This document shows positions 53,971-63,471 of a stretch of DNA of 64,000 nt, piece by piece. The first letter of the stretch is position 1. Every line of letters begins with the position of its first letter. The DNA is taken from NCBI RefSeq assembly GCF_011395035.1, contig NZ_CP024770.1:352100-416099 (forward strand), read 5' to 3'. The notes beneath the pieces were generated by a model. The model saw only the letters and a list, made by a program, of their open reading frames with translations, was not told the DNA's origin and searched no databases. Both the position numbers and the translations under genes were made by a program. This DNA comes from Pantoea cypripedii. Lineage in GTDB: Bacteria; Pseudomonadota; Gammaproteobacteria; Enterobacterales; Enterobacteriaceae.

Positions 53971-54642
53971 ATGTACAAAACACTACTGATTGTGGTTTTA
54001 TATGGAAAAACCTATAAAAACTCACAAACACTGAACTGCCTTATGATTGATGGTTATTCACAGGCAGACTTATTGATAGTAAATAGAGGACCTAAAGCTT
54101 TAGAGTTCGATAAGGATTTCATACATACATTGGGTTTTTTTGTTAATAGTATCGATATTAGAGAATACTCTGGCGAGAGTTCATTGGGTGATGTATATAA
54201 TAGAATCATCAAGGAAAAAGTTGAGTTTGATCGGTTTATCTTCATTGATGATGATAGCACTCTCAGTAAAGGTTATATAAAAAAATTAAATAAGTATCAG
54301 GATGGTGATGTTGATCTTCAGATGCCAAACATCGTCGCCGAGAAAGATGGAAGAGTTCATTATCCAGTCATTGACCAAACTGTCCGAAAATTTAATGATG
54401 GCGTTAAGGTAAACCAACAGAACAGCTTCAAATCTATAGGTATCGGGCTGGTTGTTTATCGTTCACTGGTAGATAAGCTGTCCTCGATTAATGTTGATGT
54501 GTTTGATAGAGATTTTACGCATTATGGTGTGAATAATGGATTAACTGAACGAGTAAGATTGTTAAAGATGAGGGCGATTTCTACTACTATACAAATTGTC
54601 GGCGTCCTTAAGCATTCAATGGAAAATACTTATTCTCTCTGA
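53971..54642 (+). CDS. GT2-like glycosyltransferase
   Basis: 223 residues, AT-rich. Contains a GT-A fold pattern: LLIVVLYGKTYKNSQTL, FDRFIFIDDDSTLSKGYIKKL (DDD for nucleotide/metal) and, near the C-terminus, DFTHYGVNNGLTERVRLLKM. It is short for GT2, so it may be a minimal catalytic domain. No membrane helix. Probably adds a sugar to the EPS repeat. Separated by ~300 bp from the preceding gene. Confidence 0.65.
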   Translation: MYKTLLIVVLYGKTYKNSQTLNCLMIDGYSQADLLIVNRGPKALEFDKDFIHTLGFFVNSIDIREYSGESSLGDVYNRIIKEKVEFDRFIFIDDDSTLSKGYIKKLNKYQDGDVDLQMPNIVAEKDGRVHYPVIDQTVRKFNDGVKVNQQNSFKSIGIGLVVYRSLVDKLSSINVDVFDRDFTHYGVNNGLTERVRLLKMRAISTTIQIVGVLKHSMENTYSL

Positions 54643-54819
54643 AATAAATAGTGCAACGATAGTGGGTTTAAATGTTCCCTCTTAAATTCGTATTGGGCTG
54701 GGTAATGATCCCATCGTGATTTTACGCAATTCATGGAATATCAGGTTGTGCATAAATAAAAGCTTTTCTGTTTTAACAATAACAAACCTCGACGAATCGC
54801 TAAATAGAGTGATATATCA

Positions 54820-56265
54820 ATGAATTGGTTTTCGAATGCGAAATGGAATGCTTTTTCTCAATTTATCAAGATGATTACTCAAGCCGTAAATCTTATCTAC
54901 ATTACAAAGCTAATTCTGCCGTCACAGTACGGGTTGATGGCCATGGCAGTAGTAGTTATAAACCTTGGCATGCTGCTCCGGGATTTAGGTACATCTGCGG
55001 CTATTATACAGAAGAAAAAACTGAACAATGGATTGGTCAATTCAATCTTCTGGCTTAATTCTATGATTGGCGTTCTTCTCTATATGGTTATTATTTTAAT
55101 AGCCAAGCCTCTGGCGGCACTATATGAGCAACCAGAACTATTTTCTATTTTGATTTTACTAGGCATTTCATTTCCACTATCTGGCTTAGCTGCTACACAT
55201 CTCGCTTTATTAGAGCGTAGTTCGAAATTTAAGACAGTGTCACGTATTGAAGTGACTGCTGCACTTACATCTATGGTAATAGCACTTGCAATGGCCAATT
55301 ATGGGTTTGGAGTATATAGTTTGGTTGCTCAAGCGATAACTTTGAGTCTTATATCAGTAGTACAGTTATGGATTGTATCGAACTGGCGACCAACATTTGA
55401 TAAATTTATTAGGTTAAGTGATATCAAGGAAATATTTTCATTTAGTACAAACCTATCATTATTTAGCCTCGTTAACTACTTTTCCAGAAATGCAGATAGT
55501 TTTATTGTTGGGAAGTATATGTCCTCAACGATTTTAGGTCAGTATAATTTAGCATATAGAATAATGTTGTTTCCTTTGCAAAGTTTAACATTTGTAGTAA
55601 CGAGATCACTTTATCCAATCCTAAGTATGTTTCAGGACGAAAATAAACAAATTGAGAAAGCATATCTCAACTCTGTTTTTTTTATTCTGATGTTTAGTGC
55701 GCCATTAATGATAATCATAGGCCACTACAGCTTTCCTTTGATTAAGGTTATCTTTGGTAATGAATGGATTAAAACAGCTGAGATACTAAAGTGGTTATCA
55801 CCCACAGCTATCGTGCAATCCATAATGAGCACATCAGGGGCTGTTTTTATGGCGAAAGGAAGAACAGATATGCTGATGCGACTCGGTTTGTTTTCTGCTG
55901 CCATACAGGTAAGTTCTTTTTTGATTGGCGTACACTTCGATATCATAACTTTTTCAAAATTCTATTTTATTGCAAATGTGATAAGTTTTATTCCCTCCAT
56001 GTATTTTCTTATGAAAATTATTGGTGGTGGGGTCGGATCGCTTGTTGTTAAGCTGATGCCTATTATCTTTGCAGTTATTGGCATGCTAGCTTTGATGCAG
56101 GGCATTGATCGCTTATATCCAGATTCGGATATAAGTGGTGTGCTAACTCTGACAGGAATTTGTATTTTTAACTTTTCATTTTATTTTTTATGTCTGTTGT
56201 CTATGTCCAGGAGTTCTCGTAGGTTTATGTTCGATAAGTTAAGGCTCAAATTAGGAAAGATATAA
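54820..56265 (+). CDS. wzx: WzxC-like polysaccharide exporter (flippase)
   Basis: 481 residues, ~13-14 membrane segments, MATE/PST-superfamily: ITQAVNLIYITKLILPSQYGLMAMAVVVINLGMLLRDLGTSAAIIQKK and NADSFIVGKYMSSTILGQYNLAYRIM are close in pattern to WzxC/AmsL-type lipid III flippases. It would move the undecaprenyl-linked repeat across the inner membrane. The locus also has a MurJ-like flippase at 43.7 kb. AT-rich. Confidence 0.88.
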   Translation: MNWFSNAKWNAFSQFIKMITQAVNLIYITKLILPSQYGLMAMAVVVINLGMLLRDLGTSAAIIQKKKLNNGLVNSIFWLNSMIGVLLYMVIILIAKPLAALYEQPELFSILILLGISFPLSGLAATHLALLERSSKFKTVSRIEVTAALTSMVIALAMANYGFGVYSLVAQAITLSLISVVQLWIVSNWRPTFDKFIRLSDIKEIFSFSTNLSLFSLVNYFSRNADSFIVGKYMSSTILGQYNLAYRIMLFPLQSLTFVVTRSLYPILSMFQDENKQIEKAYLNSVFFILMFSAPLMIIIGHYSFPLIKVIFGNEWIKTAEILKWLSPTAIVQSIMSTSGAVFMAKGRTDMLMRLGLFSAAIQVSSFLIGVHFDIITFSKFYFIANVISFIPSMYFLMKIIGGGVGSLVVKLMPIIFAVIGMLALMQGIDRLYPDSDISGVLTLTGICIFNFSFYFLCLLSMSRSSRRFMFDKLRLKLGKI

Positions 56266-56359
56266 CTAGTAGCTGCGTAGGAATGATGGATATCATTCTC
56301 TCGGTACATTAATCATATATTAATAATCATTAACGGTTTTATTGAACAGGTTTATTCAT

Positions 56360-57817
56360 ATGAATACACTTCAGCAGCGTATACACATCACCTCAGACTT
56401 TACCTATAAAAATCTGCTAACCAAGATTTCTTTGGCTTTCTCGGATTTGATTTTTTTCAATGCCGCACTATTTGTAGCACTGGCACTTATTGAATCATTT
56501 TCACACTCACCGCTTGCCGATATTTCTGCTAAAGATCTCAATTTAAAAATTATTACACATATTTGTCTTTCAGTTATTTGTGTTGGTTGGTTCTGGGTTC
56601 GCCTGCGTCACTTTACCTATCGCAAACCATTCTGGTTCGAACTTAAGGAAATTATCCGTACTGTTCTTATTTTCTCTGTTATCGATCTGGCTATTACTGC
56701 GTTGTCACAGTGGCAGATGTCGCGTTTTGTCTGGGCTCTTACCTGGTTGCTGGCTTTAATCGTGATTCCTATTGGGCGAGCCATTGCTCGTCGCTTGCTG
56801 AACCATTTTGGAATGTGGAAAAAACAGACTGTCATCATTGGCAGCAGTAAGAACGCCCAGGAGGCCTGGAAGGCTCTGCAAAGCGAAGAAGTGATGGGAT
56901 ATGATGTTGTTGCTTATTATGATGTTGACGGTAAATGCCCGCAAGCAAGCATCGCCGGTATTCCAGTATTACGTAATGAACAGGATCTTTGGTTACTGAC
57001 TAACCCGGAAACTCAGTTTATTGTCGCGGTCGAGTCTGAACAAAGTCAGTATCGCGATAACTGGCTCAAAACTTTGGCACGTCGTAATTGCCGTTCGGTT
57101 TCTGTTATTCCCACATTACGTGGTGTGCCGCTCTATGGCACCGATATGGCTTATATCTTCAGCCATGAAGTGATGATTTTACGTGTTAACAACAATCTTG
57201 CGAAACGCACCTCGCGCTTCCTGAAGCGTGCGTTTGATATTGTTGGGGCGCTTAGCATTATCATCGCGCTGTCCCCAGCTCTGTTGATTCTTGGCTATCT
57301 CGTCAGCCGTGATGGTGGTAACCCGATTTACGGTCATGAACGTGTTGGTCTCAATGGTCGCAAGTTTAAGTGTCTCAAATTCCGCTCAATGGTTATCAAC
57401 TCCAAAGAAGTGCTGGAAGAGGTACTGCGTACCGATCCGGTGGCACGAGCTGAGTGGGATAAAGATTTCAAACTGAAGAACGATCCCCGTATTACCAAAG
57501 TTGGTCACTTTATCCGTAAAACCAGTCTGGATGAATTGCCACAGCTGTGGAATGTGGTACGTGGTGATATGAGTCTGGTAGGGCCGCGTCCTGTTATCGA
57601 AGATGAACTGAGTCGTTACGCTGGTGATGTCGATTATTACCTGATGGCGAAACCAGGCATGACGGGATTGTGGCAGGTCAGCGGTCGTAACGATGTTGAT
57701 TATGAAACCCGTGTTTACTTCGATTCCTGGTATGTAAAAAACTGGTCACTGTGGAATGACATTGCGATTTTATTTAAAACGGTTAGCGTAGTGCTTAAAC
57801 GCGACGGCGCTTATTAA
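56360..57817 (+). CDS. wcaJ: Undecaprenyl-phosphate sugar-1-phosphate transferase (WcaJ-like)
   Basis: The ATG at 56360 gives 485 residues; a TTG at 56342 would add six. N-terminal membrane segments, a central CoA-binding-like Rossmann domain (TVIIGSSKNAQEAWKAL...VVAYYDVDG), then the C-terminal PF02397 catalytic region: a membrane helix followed by GHERVGLNGRKFKCLKFRSM, DPRITKVGHFIRKTSLDELPQLWNVVRGDMSLVGPRPV and MTGLWQVSGRNDVDYETRV. Loads the first sugar (glucose in WcaJ, galactose in WbaP-type homologues) on undecaprenyl phosphate. Backbone-like GC in its second half. Confidence 0.9.
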   Translation: MNTLQQRIHITSDFTYKNLLTKISLAFSDLIFFNAALFVALALIESFSHSPLADISAKDLNLKIITHICLSVICVGWFWVRLRHFTYRKPFWFELKEIIRTVLIFSVIDLAITALSQWQMSRFVWALTWLLALIVIPIGRAIARRLLNHFGMWKKQTVIIGSSKNAQEAWKALQSEEVMGYDVVAYYDVDGKCPQASIAGIPVLRNEQDLWLLTNPETQFIVAVESEQSQYRDNWLKTLARRNCRSVSVIPTLRGVPLYGTDMAYIFSHEVMILRVNNNLAKRTSRFLKRAFDIVGALSIIIALSPALLILGYLVSRDGGNPIYGHERVGLNGRKFKCLKFRSMVINSKEVLEEVLRTDPVARAEWDKDFKLKNDPRITKVGHFIRKTSLDELPQLWNVVRGDMSLVGPRPVIEDELSRYAGDVDYYLMAKPGMTGLWQVSGRNDVDYETRVYFDSWYVKNWSLWNDIAILFKTVSVVLKRDGAY

Positions 57818-57846
57818 TTTCCTCTAACTTATTCTATGGAGCTAAT

Positions 57847-58371
57847 GTGATAAAAAGCGACAGACTTATCACGCAGTTGCAAAATAAATTCATCGAATAT
57901 GCGATAGAGAATTTATCTCTTCAAATGCCGTACAATAAGATGAACTATTTTGTATATGATATTCATCATTTCTTATTGGCGTTGAGTCGGGGTGAGGTCA
58001 ACTCCCGATCGAGAAACATTGTTTTGCTCTTTAATAATGAGTTGGAGGTTTTTATTCTCCAGTCAATCTGTGATGTTTCATTTTTTGCTCTTGATGTACG
58101 TAGTCTTGATGTTTTTGACTTCTTTAACGGGGAGAAGGTTTTTAAGAAAGTAAAACCGTTCAAAGAAAAAGATGATAGTGCCAGAATGCGAGTGTTCCTC
58201 CTTATTCTGCGTGGTTGGGATGATGAAAGAATTTGCCACTCATTATTTATTACCATGAAGAAGTTGAAAGAATATAAATCGCAGCTTACATACTCCTTTT
58301 TTGATAAAAGAAGAAATCTTTTCTACCTCACTCTGAATGGATTTTTGAAAAGTGATGTCTTGGCGGCATGA
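57847..58371 (+). CDS. Degenerate LuxR/RcsA-like protein
   Basis: 174 residues starting at GTG 57847 with GGAG five bases upstream. The C-terminus keeps the LuxR helix-turn-helix spacing: MRVFLLILRGWDDERICHSLFITMKKLKEYKSQL, comparable to the E..ML....G....I...L.I..KT...H...I pattern of RcsA, while the N-terminus (YFVYDIHHFLLALSRGE) resembles RcsA's start. Key HTH positions are altered, so DNA binding is uncertain. Its place just after the initiating transferase suggests an EPS regulator or an RcsB partner. Confidence 0.5.
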   Translation: MIKSDRLITQLQNKFIEYAIENLSLQMPYNKMNYFVYDIHHFLLALSRGEVNSRSRNIVLLFNNELEVFILQSICDVSFFALDVRSLDVFDFFNGEKVFKKVKPFKEKDDSARMRVFLLILRGWDDERICHSLFITMKKLKEYKSQLTYSFFDKRRNLFYLTLNGFLKSDVLAA

Positions 58372-58622
58372 GCCTTATGTTGCATTTGGCTCATTATTCT
58401 GTTTGAACAATGCATAAAATTTTCAAAAGCAATAAGCCGACCATTAATTGGAAGGCTTAATGCAACGCACTAATTAATGTCCTTTCCTGAGGCACATTTG
58501 CAAAGCATGCAGTAAAGATTAACACTGCTATTTCCTGAATAATGATTCAGAGCAATGTTTGGTTGTAATGTGCTATTCTCAGGCAGGTATTACATTAATC
58601 CGTAACATCTATTTTTTTTGAG

Positions 58623-59585
58623 ATGACTCTGATGATATTCATGACTTTTACTCGTAGGGTGTTCAGGAAATTATACTCTGTGGTGGCGACATTATTGTTT
58701 AAAGCATACTTACGAAGACAAAATAAACGATGCAAGAGGGTGGTTTCCAAAGAAAATGGTCCAATAATCAGTGTGACCTCATATAACAAGAGGTTTGATA
58801 TACTATATCTAACTTTGGAATCTTTAATGAAACAGGATTATGATGGAGACTACCAGATAGTTGTGACATTATCTGAAGTTGATATCGATCTTTTTGGAGG
58901 TCTTCCTAAAAATCTTGAGACTTTGATGATGCGTGGAGTCAGGATCATTAGGGTACAAGACAATATTAAGAGTTATAAAAAAGCTTTTTATGTGAGTGAT
59001 GAAAATATAAAATTCCCTATCATTACAATAGATGATGACATTCTGTATCCTCACTGGTGGTTGTCGGAAATATTACAATCTGCTAAGAACGAACCGGGAT
59101 GCATTCTTGCATTTAGAGGACATCATATATTAAGGGGCGCTGACGACATCATCTTTGATTATAACCTTTGGTTTAAATATAGTGATAGGTTAACTTCACC
59201 CAAGCCAACCTATTCATTCCTGCCAACTGGTACCAGTGGTGTATACTATCCTGTTGGCTCTCTAAATGGTTTACAGTCAACTAAAGACGATTTTCTCTCA
59301 ATATGTCCCGATGCAGATGATCTCTGGTTAAAGTATATTACTACTATAAATGGATTTAAAGCGAAGAGAATCAGAAATAATAACCTTCATTTTTTATGTT
59401 CTGATTTGAGTTCGAGTCTTCATACTATAAATGTTCACAATGGTGGAAATGATATTCAGTTTAACGGCATAGCTAAATATTCAGAAGAGTTCAAAGGGAA
59501 AATTTTCTCTGATGCATTGTTATTTAGCGATGAAGTAAAAAATGGCACTTCCACATCTATTTCAGATCGGAATCTATCTCAGTAA
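58623..59585 (+). CDS. GT-A-type glycosyltransferase
   Basis: 320 residues: a short basic N-terminus, then GPIISVTSYNKRFDILYLTLESLMKQDYDGDYQIVVTLSEVDI, FPIITIDDDILYPHWWLSEIL (the DDD motif), LPTGTSGVYYPVGSL and CPDADDLWLKYI (DADDLW, acceptor/catalytic loop). No transmembrane helix beyond a weakly hydrophobic start. Several in-frame ATGs near 58623 leave the start open. Likely the last sugar transferase of the EPS unit. AT-rich. Confidence 0.78.
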   Translation: MTLMIFMTFTRRVFRKLYSVVATLLFKAYLRRQNKRCKRVVSKENGPIISVTSYNKRFDILYLTLESLMKQDYDGDYQIVVTLSEVDIDLFGGLPKNLETLMMRGVRIIRVQDNIKSYKKAFYVSDENIKFPIITIDDDILYPHWWLSEILQSAKNEPGCILAFRGHHILRGADDIIFDYNLWFKYSDRLTSPKPTYSFLPTGTSGVYYPVGSLNGLQSTKDDFLSICPDADDLWLKYITTINGFKAKRIRNNNLHFLCSDLSSSLHTINVHNGGNDIQFNGIAKYSEEFKGKIFSDALLFSDEVKNGTSTSISDRNLSQ

Positions 59586-60254
59586 CTGGATGACAAAAAG
59601 TACATTTTTTGTTTCCCAATGTTCTTTTTTCACAGATAAAATATTTATATTTCCATCTAAATGATAACTATTAAATCAGTAAGTGTGTTCTTCATGGAAT
59701 AACATCATGCTTCAGATATGAATTTTTTGTATCAAAATCTCGATATTCTTATGAATCAATTTTTCTGGTGAGAACGACTTTGGCGTGACACAAAACGCCA
59801 AAGTCGTAATTTCTATCTTGGTGATTATCTATCGTAATAAATTATTAATGCTTATGAAAACACGCTGCTTATAGAACTTGTTTGTAACGGGATTAGCAAC
59901 TTTCAATCTACTCCAAGAATCTTCAACTCGCTCCCGCCTTCATGATGTTTAAAATTTTCAATTTCTCGGCATATTCCCTGAAGTCCATAATACTCCTCCG
60001 TGACAGTCTAACGTTTCCATATACCTCCATTTATCTGAATCCTAACAATCAGTTTTTTTGTCATAACAATCATCTTAGAGAAAAAAGACTTTTTCATGCT
60101 CACCTATTTAACCATGCTAAAAAACGGTGACAAATATATTTGTCACGATATTTAATATCCCCCTGAATAAATGTTCTGCATCGCCACGTTTTATCTGAGG
60201 CAATGCTTCATTTTACCAGGTGTTGGTCCGTGTTTCCGGATGAATGTTTTTACA
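59586..60254. other. Convergent intergenic region at the end of the EPS operon
   Basis: AT-rich, 670 bp, between convergent genes. Contains the 13-bp inverted repeat at 59774-59807. No ORF with a credible start or family. Confidence 0.5.
59774..59807. terminator. Long hairpin, probable EPS operon end
   Basis: ACGACTTTGGCGT-8 bases-ACGCCAAAGTCGT, a perfect 13-bp stem ~190 bp past the last plus-strand gene. Following bases are AATTTCTATCTT, so a moderate T content; could stop transcripts from either side. Confidence 0.5.
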
Positions 60255-61265
60255 TCAAGAGCCAAAGATAATTCTTGTGTTAATTTTTGACTTTCTAAAT
60301 GCATATATCACTGCTGTAATTAATGTGATGATCGAAAAGGCTAACAATATATCTAAAACAACCCCTGTAACGCTTCCTGACCCCGAAATGAACGATGTGA
60401 TAGTTTGAAGTTTCATTCTTATAAATCCAACAAAATAACCATGGATGAAATATATTGCGAAGCTGGCATTAGCAAACCAGGAGAGTAGCACCATTACCTT
60501 ATTCTTCTTTGAATTAATAAAAAAAGTGCACAGGGCTAAAAAAACAAATATTTTTGCTATTATAGTTAGGTTTGGGTTGATATCTGTATATATTCTTAAA
60601 ATGAAGGAAGCTAATGCTCCGAGGAGTATTAAAGGAAGCGCTCTTTTATTTATAAGTAACTCTCTGTTGTCATATATGAACATCCCGAATATATATACGG
60701 GAAGGAAGTGTATATATGAAACTATTGGATTGGAATCTCCAGCAGGTCTTGAGGTTAAAAGAATCACAATAACACTACATAATGCTGCATAGGATATTCT
60801 TTTCTTATCCTTACCTAAAAAATGAAGAAACCCGGATGAAAGGAAAATAAGTGATAGCATTGGTATGAACCATAATGGTCCAAGATGAGCCCCGGTGGAG
60901 TAAAAGAATGCTATTATGTATATCCATGAGTGTTGCATTAGGCTATCAATATCTACCCAGTTGTGATCTTTTTTGATTCCACTCATATATAGAGCGATTG
61001 CAGGTATTGATATTATGATGTATGGAGCGATGACATTTTTGAATTTATTTAGGTAGAACTTTTTTGCTTCATATCTTGGTAGTAGATGCTGAAAAAGAAA
61101 TCCAGAAATAAGTAAGAACACCGAGGTCCACTCTCGAAGGATCTCCGACCAGATCTTACCAAGAAAACTGTCGCTTTCTATGAATAAATTGCAATGAGTA
61201 GCAACAATGAAAAATATAGCTATTCCTCTAATGCTATGTATATAGTCAATTCTTTTGTTTTCCAT
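60255..61265 (-). CDS. Acyltransferase-3 (O-acyltransferase)
   Basis: The ATG at 61265 (MENKRIDYIHSIRGIAIFFIVATHC) is preceded by AAGAGAC; a TTG at 61283 would add six residues. 336 residues with ~10 membrane helices and the acyltransferase-3 opening R.D.I..IRG.AI..V...H, where the His of VATHC is catalytic. Such proteins move acetyl or succinyl groups onto exported polysaccharides. It faces the EPS operon from the opposite strand, probably a later addition that decorates the polymer. Confidence 0.87.
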   Translation of the reverse strand: MENKRIDYIHSIRGIAIFFIVATHCNLFIESDSFLGKIWSEILREWTSVFLLISGFLFQHLLPRYEAKKFYLNKFKNVIAPYIIISIPAIALYMSGIKKDHNWVDIDSLMQHSWIYIIAFFYSTGAHLGPLWFIPMLSLIFLSSGFLHFLGKDKKRISYAALCSVIVILLTSRPAGDSNPIVSYIHFLPVYIFGMFIYDNRELLINKRALPLILLGALASFILRIYTDINPNLTIIAKIFVFLALCTFFINSKKNKVMVLLSWFANASFAIYFIHGYFVGFIRMKLQTITSFISGSGSVTGVVLDILLAFSIITLITAVIYAFRKSKINTRIIFGS

Positions 61266-62373
61266 GAGTAAGTCTCTTAGCAATTGAAAATAGGTAATGT
61301 CATATTGTATAGCGCTTACACTAACATTACGTTTTAGTGATATAAACTAGCTCTTCGGGGTAAAATTCCTAAAAATCACTTCTGAAATCTTCAGTACCCT
61401 TTAACCATGTTCTTCCCCTAACTTCCTGAGCTAACTGTTACCTCCAGAGCGATGTGCGTGCTGCACAGGGTCTTAGCAATTCAAAGATAAAAAACTAAAT
61501 ACGGAGATGTTCACTTAAACGTATATGATCACGTTGCCAAATTCCTGAACTTTCTTATGTATAACCGTTTTTCGGCGAGTACCTTCTCATTCTTTCTCCG
61601 TTGCTTTTACCCTTTTAGGCATCGTTCCACCTGTGCTGATATAGGCACAGTTTCTATTATCTTCCAGTATGAAATCACCCGCTGAAAATATTTTTCGGCC
61701 AGACCGTAGACCCCGGAATGCAAAATATTATTTCCGTGCCGGTTTACTCTCCTTCAGAGAATGTTTTCAAACGAGTGATGGCAGTACAGAGAGAATGTAA
61801 AACCGCTACCAGCAAAACGCCAAAGTTGCACCTTCGGAAACTTAACTGATGAATCGCAGAATGGATATTGCAGGAAGACTCGATGCAGGGGGTATCATCA
61901 AAGTATTGATTGGAGGAGAGGGGACCTGAAATGACTCGTTACCTGATGCACCCGGATTGCCATTGCTCCCCGGCATCCCTTATAAGGCGTACATGTAATT
62001 TGCATTCCTGGGAAAGCGGTAAAACTGGAATGAGAAACTAAGTTCCATCTCATTAGCAGTTCTCTTTTCAATTGTCATCCAAAGTACTGCGGGGAGGGTT
62101 TCACTCCCAGTATACAAGATCAGGCTATGGTATCGGTAACTAAACCAGCATATTAATCCCGGTCAGGCTACTGCTCATGCGGTGGTATTGATATTCCGTC
62201 TGGTCCGTATTCGACCCGCTGGCTGAGCTGCTTGATAATCGGGCCACTCTTTTGTGGACGAAATCCATGGCAGGGCAGCAGTTTGTTTCGCTGATAAACT
62301 ACGTTGTGCAGGCAGGTGAAACTTCAAACACAGCAGGGTAGAAATCTTAAATCTTGGAAAATTTTCCATTTAT
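61266..62373. other. Gene-poor region with repeat copy A
   Basis: 1.1 kb without a credible gene. Contains one copy (61892-61981) of a repeat found again at 63615-63699. Looks like eroded accessory DNA. Confidence 0.5.
61892..61981 (+). repeat. Imperfect direct repeat, copy A
   Basis: About 90 bp matching 63615-63699 at roughly 80-85% by eye. Both copies translate in one frame to GPEM-R-LMHP-CHC-P-SL, so the conserved unit may be part of a small protein family or a mobile-element relic. Copy A's frame ends shortly after at a stop near 62041. Confidence 0.7.
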
Positions 62374-63471
62374 TCAGACGTCGAAATCGTCAGGGTATAA
62401 TTTTTTTAGTTCATCCTGTTTTGAGTTGAAATCAGGATCTACCTCATGCGGGAGTTTAACTTTTAATCCTTTCCTTATCTGTGATGCTATGTAAAAGGCA
62501 TCCCCCAGGCGATCCTCAAATATAGGATCAGTTGCTTCAAATTCTTTCGTGGCATACATACCAAACGTCAGCTTCCAGAGTTTTGCTCTGTCGGATTCCT
62601 GTCCGGTAACTATTTTATGAAGAAAAATCAACTGCTGAACGATAGAGTTGTACATCGGCTCCAGAGTTTCTCCACCGATGACATTATCCCTGATGTGATG
62701 ATGACGTTTATGTGCCAGGCGGAGAGCCCTTTCTACGTAATCCAGTGCGGTATCATTACTCATTATTTCGGTACCTTCGCGGCTTCCGGCCATCTCCCAC
62801 AGCGCATAGCGTACATCCCGGGGGCCGGTGCTGAGCGGGGCCATCGACAACGCTGCCCCATTGACGCTGAAAAACAGATAGTCACCGTTTCTGGCTCTGG
62901 TCAGACTGATACTGGAATAGAGAGAAGAGATCCCATGGAAAACAGACAGTTCACGGCTGTCTCGATCAAATGAGAAAAATATCGCCTGGCTGTCCGGAGG
63001 GACCTGGCTGGTGATTTCTGAGGCTGAGAGGGATTCCGCGGGAAACGAGATACTGTCTGTAATGCTGTCATAAATGCGGCTGTGATAGTCGTCGAATGCA
63101 TCAGGACAGGTCCCTATAAAGCAGAGGAGTTTTTTCCCCGTTCTGCCATCTCCGGTCAGCACCACGCGCTGCTTCTGGAAAATAACCTGGCCACCGGAAG
63201 TGAAACGGTAAAACAGCTCAAGAGCCTGCTTTCCGGCCAGATTTATAAGTTGTGCGTGAAAAAGGGAAAGTCCTTCAAGCGTGGTATCGAGTTCTTCTGA
63301 CAACCTGGCCGATACAGACTGAAGCGTATCATCTGCGCTGGCTGTCGCGCGTGATATGACAAACGTAAACTCATTTGCGTTGGTATGGCTGAGGGTGAAG
63401 AGGTTCATGGTACGGTCGCGAAAAACATCCGGCACCGTAATATTGCAATCCTGCAGGGTGTGATCAGACAT
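62374..63471 (-). CDS. DUF1795/DcrB-domain protein with extra C-terminal domain, T6SS Eag-like
   Basis: The start at 63471 (MSDHTLQDCNITVPDVFRDRTMNLF) follows GGAGAG with eight bases spacing and gives 365 residues. Residues ~1-145 match the DcrB/DUF1795 fold of Eag chaperones, which bind N-termini of T6SS Rhs/VgrG-linked effectors. Residues ~165-365 are an added domain (SREGTEIMSNDTALDYVERALRLAHKRHHHIRDN; KLWKLTFGMYATKEFEATDPIFEDRLGDAFYIAS) that I do not recognise. No vgrG or rhs gene is in the window. It lies between two direct repeats and beside an IS21 element, so it may be a stranded T6SS cargo helper. Confidence 0.65.
   Translation of the reverse strand: MSDHTLQDCNITVPDVFRDRTMNLFTLSHTNANEFTFVISRATASADDTLQSVSARLSEELDTTLEGLSLFHAQLINLAGKQALELFYRFTSGGQVIFQKQRVVLTGDGRTGKKLLCFIGTCPDAFDDYHSRIYDSITDSISFPAESLSASEITSQVPPDSQAIFFSFDRDSRELSVFHGISSLYSSISLTRARNGDYLFFSVNGAALSMAPLSTGPRDVRYALWEMAGSREGTEIMSNDTALDYVERALRLAHKRHHHIRDNVIGGETLEPMYNSIVQQLIFLHKIVTGQESDRAKLWKLTFGMYATKEFEATDPIFEDRLGDAFYIASQIRKGLKVKLPHEVDPDFNSKQDELKKLYPDDFDV

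Noticed and set aside
59942..60130. Plus-strand ORF of 62 codons after the EPS operon
   Set aside because: No ribosome site and composition typical of AT-rich spacer; no family match.
62175..62369. Minus-strand ORF of 64 codons downstream of the DUF1795 gene
   Set aside because: Low-information sequence with no start signal; likely chance.
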